This document shows, in pieces, positions 1 to 5,513 of a stretch of 8,196 nucleotides of DNA. Origin of the DNA: an uncultured Collinsella sp. (lineage in GTDB: Bacteria; Actinomycetota; Coriobacteriia; Coriobacteriales; Coriobacteriaceae). The notes beneath the pieces are model-generated. The model did not search any database. It was not told the origin of the DNA and saw nothing but the letters and a program-made list of their open reading frames with translations. Location: positions 1-8,196 of the forward strand of contig URAD01000044.1 of NCBI GenBank assembly GCA_900545745.1, read 5' to 3'. How positions within the stretch are numbered: the stretch's first letter is position 1; each line of letters starts with the position of its first letter. The translations under genes and the position numbers were made by a program.

Positions 1-136
1 CGACCGTTCACCGTTCAACTATTTTCAAAATGAATAAAATGAGCGATAAAGAGAATATAAACCTTAATAAACTCGCGTATCGCACGGGCGCGGGTTATTA
101 ATGGGTTGTAGGCCTTTTACAGAAAGGATTCCAGCA
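1..136 (+). promoter_or_regulatory. AT-rich leader and probable promoter region of arcC
   Basis: This stretch is much richer in A/T than the rest of the window and no convincing gene is visible in it. A reasonable -10 hexamer, TATAAA, lies at 56-61, but no good -35 sits 16-18 bp upstream, which would fit an activator-dependent promoter. A 7-bp tandem repeat CCGTTCA occupies 4-10 and 11-17. TTCA tetramers at 7-10, 14-17 and 24-27 are followed by TGAA at 31-34, and 24-34 is a perfect dyad TTCA-AAA-TGAA. The stretch ATGAATAAAA (30-39) resembles one half of an ArgR (ARG) box. The Shine-Dalgarno AGAAAGGA (121-128) sits 8 nt before the ATG at 137. The promoter and operator assignments are inference. 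Confidence 0.35.
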
Positions 137-1099
137 ATGTCTAAGCCTCTTGGCAAGCCCGATCGTATTGTCGTCGCCCTTGGCGGCAACGCCCTCGGCA
201 ACAACCCCGTTGAGCAGATCGAGGCCGTGAGCAACACCGCTCACGCCCTTCTCGGCCTGATTGAGCAGGGTAACGAGATCATCATCACCCACGGCAACGG
301 CCCGCAGGTCGGCATGATCCAGAACGCCTTCGCCGCTGCCCACGACGCCATCGGCACCCCCGAGATGCCGCTGCCCGAGTGCGGCGCCATGTCCCAGGGC
401 TACATTGGTTATCACCTGCAGCAGGGCATTGGCCGCGAGATGCACAAGCGCTATAAGCGTTGGCACGCCGCCACCGTCGTCACCCAGATCGAGTGCGACC
501 CGGACGATCCCGCGTTCAAGAACCCGACCAAGCCGATCGGCCCCTTCTACACCGAGGAGCAGGCCAAGGAGTTCATGGCCGAGGATCCCTCCAAGGTCTT
601 CGTCGAGGATTCCGGCCGCGGCTGGCGTCGCGTCGTCGCTTCCCCCGATCCCAAGAAGATCGTCGAGGCTGACTCCATCCTCAACCTGCTCGACAACGAG
701 TTCATCGTCATCGCCTGCGGTGGCGGCGGCATCCCCGTCGTCCGCGACTACGAGAACAAGGGCTGCTACAAGGGCGTTCCCGCCGTCATCGACAAGGACC
801 TGGGCGGCGAGCTGCTGGCCGAGGATTGCGACGCTGACGTTCTGTTCCTGCTGACCGCCGTTGAGCATGTCGCCATCAACTTTGGCAAGCCCAACCAGGA
901 GGAGCTCGAGGACCTCACCGCCGACGAGGCCGAGCGCCTGGCCGACGAGGGCCAGTTCGGCAAGGGTTCCATGGAGCCCAAGGTCCGCGCTGCCATCAAG
1001 TTCGCCCGTTCCCGCAAGGGCCGCACCTGCATCATCGGTGCTCTGGACAAGGCCGCCGAGACCATGGCCGGTCTCTCCGGTACCCGCATCCACGAGTAG
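137..1099 (+). CDS. arcC: Carbamate kinase
   Basis: This cytosolic amino-acid-kinase-family enzyme makes ATP from carbamoyl phosphate and ADP, the last step of the arginine deiminase pathway (or of related carbamoyl-phosphate fermentations), releasing carbamate. The product is 320 residues, near the usual 310. Visible motifs in order are VVALGGNALG (12-21), THGNGPQVG (51-59), the lid segment FKNPTKPIGPFY (127-138), IACGGGGIPVV (192-202), VIDKDLGGELLA (217-228) and GSMEPKV (277-283). Lys128, Lys220, Asp221 and Lys282 line up by motif with the catalytic lysines and aspartate known from the Enterococcus faecalis enzyme. An in-frame ATG at 101 would add 12 residues, but the Shine-Dalgarno at 121-128 favours 137. 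Codon use is strongly biased, with Lys apparently always AAG, which suggests high expression. The gene is followed by its own terminator, and no other pathway gene is in the window. Confidence 0.96.
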   Translation: MSKPLGKPDRIVVALGGNALGNNPVEQIEAVSNTAHALLGLIEQGNEIIITHGNGPQVGMIQNAFAAAHDAIGTPEMPLPECGAMSQGYIGYHLQQGIGREMHKRYKRWHAATVVTQIECDPDDPAFKNPTKPIGPFYTEEQAKEFMAEDPSKVFVEDSGRGWRRVVASPDPKKIVEADSILNLLDNEFIVIACGGGGIPVVRDYENKGCYKGVPAVIDKDLGGELLAEDCDADVLFLLTAVEHVAINFGKPNQEELEDLTADEAERLADEGQFGKGSMEPKVRAAIKFARSRKGRTCIIGALDKAAETMAGLSGTRIHE

Positions 1100-1121
1100 C
1101 CTCTACTCCATTGCCTCTCTC

Positions 1122-1145
1122 GTGGGCGCCAGACAAGACGCCCAC
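1122..1145 (+). other. Stem-loop in the arcC 3' untranslated region
   Basis: GTGGGCG (1122-1128) and CGCCCAC (1139-1145) form a perfect 7-bp stem with a 10-nt loop. No T-run follows, so this is not itself a terminator. It lies between the arcC stop codon and the intrinsic terminator at 1165, and could stabilise the transcript 3' end. The function is inferred. Confidence 0.4.
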
Positions 1146-1164
1146 AAACTAGCCTCTCTTCATG

Positions 1165-1197
1165 AGCTCCGCAGTCCGCTCCGACTGCGGGGCTTTT
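1165..1197 (+). terminator. Rho-independent terminator of arcC
   Basis: A 12-bp stem pairs 1165-1176 with 1183-1194, with a single G-T wobble. The core is CCGCAGTC/GACTGCGG around the loop CGCTCC, and TTTT follows directly (1194-1197). This is a standard intrinsic terminator that separates arcC from the downstream sugar-use genes. Confidence 0.85.
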
Positions 1198-1209
1198 GCT
1201 ATTTACCTA

Positions 1210-1239
1210 GTCCCCGATGGGTGAGTAGTCATTGGGGAC
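1210..1239. repeat. Nested short inverted repeat (GTCCCC-type)
   Basis: GTCCCCGAT (1210-1218) is complementary to ATTGGGGAC (1231-1239), apart from one G-T wobble. The right arm is shared with the left arm of the larger inverted repeat at 1224-1283, so the two hairpins are mutually exclusive. It belongs to the same intergenic repeat family as the copies near 7071-7412. Confidence 0.5.
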
Positions 1240-1283
1240 GTTCTTAAACGACTAGTCAAACAAGAACGTCCTCAATGACTACT
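1224..1283. repeat. Long inverted repeat, 22-bp arms
   Basis: The arms 1224-1245 and 1262-1283 are complementary at 21 of 22 positions. The 16-nt loop (1246-1261) contains the perfect palindrome GACTAGTC (1250-1257). The structure lies downstream of the arcC terminator and about 190 bp before the regulator gene. It has no T-run and no coding content. It looks like a REP- or MITE-like intergenic element, and parts recur at 7071-7086 and 7367-7412. Confidence 0.7.
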
Positions 1284-1307
1284 AATTTAAATCTGTCCCC
1301 AATGACT
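1262..1307. repeat. Dispersed 46-bp repeat module, copy A
   Basis: This segment matches 7367-7412 at 39 of 46 positions in the same orientation, ending in the shared block TCTGTCCCCAATGACT. Inside it, a 17-bp unit occurs at 1262-1278 and again at 1289-1305, a 27-bp period identical to that of copy B. Its first 22 bases also form the right arm of the inverted repeat at 1224-1283. Confidence 0.7.
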
Positions 1308-1344
1308 GCGGAAAGCGCATCTCACACCGACGCATTGCTTTCGG
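1306..1344. repeat. CTGCGGAAAGCGCATC unit with inverted partner
   Basis: CTGCGGAAAGCGCATC (1306-1321) directly follows repeat module A and nearly matches 7132-7147, with one difference. Its core CGGAAAGC (1309-1316) is followed by the near-inverted GCTTTCGG (1337-1344), giving an imperfect hairpin. The second gene-free region contains several units of the same type. Confidence 0.55.
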
Positions 1345-1471
1345 GCCCTCTCCCCAGGCTCTCCATAGCTCAGCTGGACTCCCCGCAACCTGTTCCGAGT
1401 TGGCGGAACGAGCGCGACGTGGAGTGTCATTCTTTACCGCGTTAGACTAGACGCAGGGAAAGGAGGAGGAC
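1345..1471 (+). promoter_or_regulatory. Leader of the LicR-type regulator gene
   Basis: No gene is visible here. Two dyads occur: AGCT-C-AGCT inside 1362-1377, flanked by TCC and GGA, and GTTCCG-AGTTGG-CGGAAC (1392-1409), a perfect 6-bp stem. Neither is followed by a T-run. A weak promoter-like pair, TGGAGT (1420-1425) and TAGACT (1443-1448), has 17-bp spacing. A strong Shine-Dalgarno AAAGGAGG (1459-1466) sits 5 nt before the ATG at 1472. The promoter and operator roles are guesses from spacing and symmetry only. Confidence 0.3.
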
Positions 1472-3367
1472 ATGGATGCTCGCGTCAAGCAGCTTGTAAA
1501 TATGATCGAGGACGCTCAGCCTGTCGCTGTCGCGGTACTTGCCAAGCGTCTCAAGGTAAGCGAGCGCGCCGTGAGAAACTATATCCATCGCGCAAACGAC
1601 AGCCTTGCAGGGGTTGCACGCATCGTTGGCAGCAAGGGGCAGTATCGTATCGATGTTGCACGTGCAGATGAGCTTGCTCGCTTGCTAGACGGTGCGGCTC
1701 TGGCCCATCCGGGCATTCCTGATACGCGCGATGGCCGTGTGTCCTTCCTTCTTAACGACCTCCTCATGCGGTCCCAGTGGGTGACGATTGAGGAGTATGC
1801 GGATTTACTCTACGTTTCGGCGCGGACTCTGTCCAATGACATGCGTCTGGTAGAGCAGAAACTCGCCCAATTTGACTTAACGCTCGAAAAGCGCCCACGC
1901 TACGGAATCCGCGTTGCGGGCGGGGAGTCACAACGGCGCCTGTGCCTGGCCTCGCTGGTGAGGCCCGTGTTGCCCGACACCGACGATGCAAAGCTCGCCG
2001 AGCGCCTGCGGGCCATCGCCGCATGTGTGGACGATGCCCTGACGGCCTCGCCCGTCACGGTGAGCTCGCTGGCATCCCGCAATCTCATCATGCATCTTTA
2101 CATTGCTCTTGGCCGCATCGAGCAGGGCTGCTATGTCCCAGCTGCAGAATCGGACGTTCAAAAACTGGAGGGAACGCGCGAATACGCCGCGGCTTTCCAG
2201 ATTGCCGCAAACATCAAGGATGCCCTGGGCGTGAGCATGCCCCGAGAAGAGGTTGCCTTTATCGCAATCCATTTGCTCGGCAGGGGCACGGGCGTGCCCG
2301 AGAAGGGCTCTGCCGTTATCTCGGACGAGATGTGGGAGATTGCTTCCGAGATGGTACGTGCGGTCAACGATGAGTTTAGGTTTGACTTTAGCGGCGATCT
2401 TGAACTTCGCATGAACCTTGCTCGGCATATCGGCCCTCTGGGCTATCGCCTTGAATATCACATGCATATGGATAACCCCATGCTGCCCGATATCAAGACG
2501 AGGTTTCCGTTGGCCTATTCGATGGCAGCTGGCACCTCGCAGGTACTCGAGCGTCATTTTGGCAGCCAGCCCTCTGATGAAGAGCTCGGCTACATCGCCA
2601 TGGCATTTGCCCTGGCCCTCGAGCAGCAAGCCGACCAGCCGCGTCGCAAGCGCATCCTGATCGTGTGCGCCTCGGGAGCGGGAAGCGCCCGTATGCTCGA
2701 GCACCAGTACCGCAAGCAGTTTGGCATGTATATCGATTCGATTGAGACATGCGATGTCGCCCGCGTGGGAACGTTCGATTTTTCGCACATCGACTACGTG
2801 TTCACAACGGTGCCGCTCAACGTCAAGTTGCCCGTGCCCGTCCGCGAGGCCGATTTCTTCTTGGAGACGAGCGATGTCAACGCTATCCGCAAGGTGCTGA
2901 GCGACGACACTGCGCAATCGGACTTCGTAAGCTCTTTCTTTAGCCGTGCCCTGTTCTTCAACCGCGTTGAGGCGTCGTCGAAGCAGGCCGTTCTCCGATA
3001 TCTCTCCGAGCGCGCCGTCGAGAGCGGCCGTGTCGATGCCCAGTTTGCCCAAGAGGTCGCCGAGCGCGAGAGCGCGAGTGCCACCTCGTTTGGCAATGGG
3101 GTAGCCATGCCCCATGGGATGCATCCCTTGAGCGCCGAGGCCTTTGTTACCGTGGGCCTGCTCGAACATCCCATTCTTTGGGACGAATACGGCCATGAGG
3201 TCGATATCGTCTTTATGGTGTCGTTTGCCCGGTCGGGCGGCGATGAGGCGCGGATCTTGAGCTCACTGCTCGCCGAGATCTTTATGGACCGCCAGGGGGT
3301 CGAGCGCCTACGCGAGCGCCGGTCCTGGCATGAGCTGATGGCGCTTGTGCAAGCGCATACGGCTTAA
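1472..3367 (+). CDS. LicR/BglG-family PRD-containing transcriptional activator with PTS IIB and IIA domains
   Basis: This is a cytosolic DNA-binding regulator whose activity is set by PTS phosphorylation; it probably activates the PTS/GH1 operon that follows. The 631 residues show an N-terminal winged HTH (about 5-60), a second HTH of Mga/HTH_11 type (about 88-150), PRD1 (about 170-275), PRD2 (about 285-388), a IIB-like domain (about 392-480) and a C-terminal mannitol/fructose-type IIA domain (about 487-630). PRD1 has His208 (IMHLY) and His267 (AIHLL). PRD2 has His319 (ARHIG), but the expected second histidine is Ala378 (YIAMAF). Cys399 (IVCASGAG) and His548 (AMPHG) are the expected IIB and IIA phosphosites. 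Spacings match Bacillus subtilis LicR as I recall it. The DNA-binding N-terminus argues against an RNA antiterminator. No terminator separates it from the operon, so read-through is possible. The substrate is inferred. Confidence 0.9.
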   Translation: MDARVKQLVNMIEDAQPVAVAVLAKRLKVSERAVRNYIHRANDSLAGVARIVGSKGQYRIDVARADELARLLDGAALAHPGIPDTRDGRVSFLLNDLLMRSQWVTIEEYADLLYVSARTLSNDMRLVEQKLAQFDLTLEKRPRYGIRVAGGESQRRLCLASLVRPVLPDTDDAKLAERLRAIAACVDDALTASPVTVSSLASRNLIMHLYIALGRIEQGCYVPAAESDVQKLEGTREYAAAFQIAANIKDALGVSMPREEVAFIAIHLLGRGTGVPEKGSAVISDEMWEIASEMVRAVNDEFRFDFSGDLELRMNLARHIGPLGYRLEYHMHMDNPMLPDIKTRFPLAYSMAAGTSQVLERHFGSQPSDEELGYIAMAFALALEQQADQPRRKRILIVCASGAGSARMLEHQYRKQFGMYIDSIETCDVARVGTFDFSHIDYVFTTVPLNVKLPVPVREADFFLETSDVNAIRKVLSDDTAQSDFVSSFFSRALFFNRVEASSKQAVLRYLSERAVESGRVDAQFAQEVAERESASATSFGNGVAMPHGMHPLSAEAFVTVGLLEHPILWDEYGHEVDIVFMVSFARSGGDEARILSSLLAEIFMDRQGVERLRERRSWHELMALVQAHTA

Positions 3368-3486
3368 GACTTCTTTTGTCGATAACCCTGTCTGTCTACC
3401 TGCAATAAACCTCGAGGATTGCGGGCGGGAGATAGGCGTTTCGAATATTCAAGTACAAACCAAACATCACGGGAGAGGAGACCGTT
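3368..3486 (+). promoter_or_regulatory. Regulator-PTS intergenic region with dyad symmetries
   Basis: This 119-bp gap is the most likely site for the operon promoter and for operators of the upstream activator. CCTGCAAT (3399-3406) and ATTGCGGG (3418-3425) are inverted with one mismatch and enclose the palindrome CCTCGAGG (3410-3417). A second palindrome, GAATATTC, lies at 3443-3450. No T-run follows either, so a terminator is unlikely. I see no convincing -35/-10 pair and no ribonucleic antiterminator-like element. The Shine-Dalgarno GAGGAG (3475-3480) sits 6 nt before the ATG of the IIA gene. Confidence 0.4.
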
Positions 3487-3813
3487 ATGGACGATCAGGG
3501 AACCGAGATGGTTTCGTTTCAGCTGGTCGCTGCGGCGGGAGAGGCACGCAGCCTTGCCTTCGAAGCCCTTGAAAAGGCAAAAGCGGGGGATTTTGACGCC
3601 GCCGCCAAACTCATGAAGCAGTCAAAGGATGCGGGAATCAAGGCTCACCACATCCAAACGCAGCTGCTTTCGACTGAGGCAGCGGGCGAGCATCTGTCGG
3701 TGGATGTGTTGCTGGTCCATGCTCAGGACCACCTCATGTGCTCCATGCTTGCTCAGGAGCTCGTGCAGGAGCTGATCTGCCTGTATGAGTGCACTGCAAC
3801 CAAGAACGCCTAG
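3487..3813 (+). CDS. PTS lactose/cellobiose-family IIA component
   Basis: This soluble phosphocarrier accepts phosphate from HPr and passes it to the IIB protein of the same system. The 108 residues match the all-helical, trimeric lac/cel IIA family in length (about 100-115). The active-site motif VHAQDHLM (77-84) places the phosphorylated histidine at His78, with Asp81 in the position of the metal-binding aspartate of LacF-type proteins. The helix AFEALEKAKAGDFDAA (24-39) is also typical. The start at 3487 is favoured over the in-frame ATG at 3508 by the strong GAGGAG ribosome-binding site. It is the first gene of the IIA-IIB-IIC-GH1 operon. Equivalent genes are called celC, chbA or licA. 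The substrate cannot be read from this subunit, but the neighbours point to a beta-glucoside. Confidence 0.94.
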   Translation: MDDQGTEMVSFQLVAAAGEARSLAFEALEKAKAGDFDAAAKLMKQSKDAGIKAHHIQTQLLSTEAAGEHLSVDVLLVHAQDHLMCSMLAQELVQELICLYECTATKNA

Positions 3814-3846
3814 CGGCGTGCGGTGACTATCCAACCAATCAATGCG

Positions 3847-3859
3847 AAGGGAATCCCTT
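3847..3859 (+). promoter_or_regulatory. Ribosome-binding site of IIB inside a dyad
   Basis: The Shine-Dalgarno AAGGGA (3847-3852) is the left half of AAGGGA-A-TCCCTT (3847-3859), which ends immediately before the ATG at 3860. In RNA it can form a 5-bp AAGGG/CCCTT stem with a 3-nt loop that would mask the site. This ribosome-binding site decides the start at 3860 over the upstream in-frame ATG at 3842. Translational control is inferred. Confidence 0.5.
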
Positions 3860-4153
3860 ATGAAGATCCTTCTTGTTTGCGCAGCTGGTCTGTCTACAAG
3901 CATTCTGATGAAGAAACTCGAGAAATATGCGGAGCAAAACGGCATCGAGCTCGATATCGATGCGGTGGGTATCGGCGAGTATCAGGAGACGTGCGCCAAT
4001 TATGACGTGCTGCTCTTGGGGCCGCAGGTGTCCTACCAGCTCAACACCGTCAAGCAGGGGAGCGGTAAGCCGACCGCGGTCATCCCCGCACAGGACTACG
4101 GCATGGGCAACGCCGCCAACGTGCTGGCACTCGCCCAGTCGCTGTTGGGTTAG
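3860..4153 (+). CDS. PTS lactose/cellobiose-family IIB component
   Basis: This soluble protein takes phosphate from IIA onto a cysteine and transfers it to the sugar being moved by IIC. The product is 97 residues, within the usual 95-110. The N-terminal beta-strand and P-loop-like motif MKILLVCAAGLSTSILMKK (1-19) carries the phosphorylated Cys7. The segment DVLLLGPQVSY (49-59) is typical of the CelA/ChbB type. An in-frame ATG at 3842 would add six residues (MRRESL), but the Shine-Dalgarno at 3847-3852 favours 3860, giving the usual close-to-terminal cysteine. It lies 46 nt after IIA, and its TAG stop overlaps the IIC ribosome-binding site, so IIB and IIC are probably translationally coupled. 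Equivalent genes are celA, chbB or licB. Confidence 0.94.
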   Translation: MKILLVCAAGLSTSILMKKLEKYAEQNGIELDIDAVGIGEYQETCANYDVLLLGPQVSYQLNTVKQGSGKPTAVIPAQDYGMGNAANVLALAQSLLG

Positions 4154-4157
4154 GAGG
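4152..4157 (+). promoter_or_regulatory. IIC ribosome-binding site overlapping the IIB stop codon
   Basis: AGGAGG (4152-4157) shares two bases with the IIB TAG stop (4151-4153) and sits 5 nt before the IIC ATG at 4163. Ribosomes finishing IIB stand directly on this site, an arrangement that supports coupled translation of the two subunits. Confidence 0.7.
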
Positions 4158-4162
4158 CGACC

Positions 4163-5512
4163 ATGGAGAAGTTCATGACCCTGCTTCAGGAAAAACTGAC
4201 CCCTATCGCCAATTTCTGCGGCACCGAGCGCCACTTTGCCTCCATGCAAAAGGGCTTTATGAGCGCGATCAGCTTCATCTTGGTATCTGCCGTCTTTATG
4301 ATCCTCGCCAACCCGCCGGTCACGGCCGACCTGGTGGCGCAGGGCGGGTTCTGGTCCGTCTTTGGCCCTTGGCTCGATTTTGCGACGGCCAATAAGCTCA
4401 CGCTGCTCATCCCCTTCAATATGACGATGGGCATACTGTCGGTGATCGTGACGTTCGCAATCGCATATAACCTGGCGGGCACCTACAAGATGCCCAAGCT
4501 TAACGCCGGCATGACCTCGCTGGTGATGTTCCTGATCGCCGCGGCGCCGTCGTCCTACTACCAGCTTGCTGACGAGTCCGTGCTCCAGGCGGTCCCCTGC
4601 ACCTATCTGGGTGCGCAGGGCCTGTTTACCGCCATCATCGTTGCCTTGGTCTCCGTCGAGGTCACGCGCTTCTGCCAGACCAAGGGCATCACCATCAAGA
4701 TGCCCGATGGCGTGCCGCCGTTTTTGTCCGAAACCTTTGGCGCCATCGTACCTATGCTCGCCAACATCCTCATCTTCTTTGGCGGCAACCTGCTGATCCA
4801 GATGATCGATCCCGCGCTGTCCATCCCCTCGGTTATCGAGAAGCTGCTCGCTGCCCCGCTTTCCGTCGCAGTTGACTCTGTGCCCGGCGCACTGCTTATC
4901 TGCTTCATGACGCTGCTGTTTTGGTGCTTTGGCGTCCACGGCAACATGATCGTAATGCCCATCACCGCCCCGGTCTCGCTTGCCGCCTTTGCCGCCAACG
5001 CCTCGCTCTATGCTGCCGGGCAGCCGCTTGAGTTCCACCCGGTGCTCATGTCGTTGGCCATCAACCTCATCGGCGGCACGGGTAATACGTTCTCTTTTGT
5101 GGCGCTCTGCGCGTTTAGGGCAAAGTCGCAGCAGCTCAAGGCATTTGGCAGGGCATCGATCGTGCCGAGCTTCTTCCGTATCTCCGAGCCCGCGATCTTC
5201 GGCGCGCCCATCATCTTCAACCCGATCCTCATGATTCCGTTTGTGCTAGGCGGCATGATCTCGGCCCTGCTGTATTGGGGTGCGGTCTCACTGGGTCTTG
5301 TCTCTAACTTCTACATCTTGGTGAGCGGCACGTTCCCCATCTTCGTTCAGGGCTTTGTCCAGTGCCTCGACCCGCGCATCTGGGTGTTTACGATCGTTTT
5401 GATCGTGGTCATGGCTGTGGTCTGGTACCCGTTCTTTAAGGTGTACGATAACCAGCTCCTGGCTCAGGAGCAGGAGAACGCCGCGGCAGCTTCTGCCGAG
5501 GATGCTGAGTAG
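4163..5512 (+). CDS. PTS lactose/cellobiose-family IIC permease
   Basis: This integral membrane component binds the disaccharide outside, moves it across the cytoplasmic membrane and presents it for phosphorylation by IIB. The 449 residues agree with the family (about 430-450), and about ten hydrophobic segments are visible, for example near 32-50, 79-105, 114-130, 151-168, 192-215, 241-258, 293-315, 345-372 and 405-425. Typical motifs are GVPPFLSETFGAIVP (183-197), FGVHGN (256-261), NLIGGTGNTFSF (301-312) and RISEPAIFGAP (339-349). His259 and Glu342 probably correspond to the substrate-binding His and Glu known from the ChbC structure. The C-terminal tail (about 433-449) is rich in Ala and Glu and looks disordered. 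Equivalent genes are celB, chbC or licC. Cellobiose, chitobiose or another beta-linked disaccharide cannot be distinguished from sequence alone. Confidence 0.95.
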   Translation: MEKFMTLLQEKLTPIANFCGTERHFASMQKGFMSAISFILVSAVFMILANPPVTADLVAQGGFWSVFGPWLDFATANKLTLLIPFNMTMGILSVIVTFAIAYNLAGTYKMPKLNAGMTSLVMFLIAAAPSSYYQLADESVLQAVPCTYLGAQGLFTAIIVALVSVEVTRFCQTKGITIKMPDGVPPFLSETFGAIVPMLANILIFFGGNLLIQMIDPALSIPSVIEKLLAAPLSVAVDSVPGALLICFMTLLFWCFGVHGNMIVMPITAPVSLAAFAANASLYAAGQPLEFHPVLMSLAINLIGGTGNTFSFVALCAFRAKSQQLKAFGRASIVPSFFRISEPAIFGAPIIFNPILMIPFVLGGMISALLYWGAVSLGLVSNFYILVSGTFPIFVQGFVQCLDPRIWVFTIVLIVVMAVVWYPFFKVYDNQLLAQEQENAAAASAEDAE

Positions 5513-5513
5513 C

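Noticed and set aside
98..1093. Long minus-strand open frame opposite arcC
   Set aside because: It is an antisense shadow produced by the biased codons of arcC. Its translation is Leu/Gly/Asp-rich without recognisable motifs.
1361..1424. tRNA-like string ATAGCTCAGCTGG
   Set aside because: It resembles a D-arm, but no T-arm GTTCRANYC, anticodon stem or acceptor pairing can be fitted in the next 60-80 bases.
1928..3196. 422-codon minus-strand open frame opposite the regulator
   Set aside because: The plus-strand frame encodes an unmistakable multidomain regulator, and the antisense product has no family features.
3399..3425. Terminator after the regulator gene
   Set aside because: The dyad is imperfect and no T-run follows, so it does not meet the pattern of an intrinsic terminator.
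3368..3486. Ribonucleic antiterminator (RAT) and attenuator for BglG-type antitermination
   Set aside because: No RAT-like sequence overlapping a terminator hairpin was found, and the regulator has DNA-binding HTH domains rather than an N-terminal CAT RNA-binding domain.
3345..3572. 75-codon plus-strand open frame across the regulator-IIA gap
   Set aside because: It overlaps both genes in another frame, has no ribosome-binding site that I can see, and its product has no recognisable features.
3839..5038. 399-codon minus-strand open frame opposite IIB and IIC
   Set aside because: It is highly charged and low-complexity, opposite clear PTS genes, with no supporting ribosome-binding site seen.
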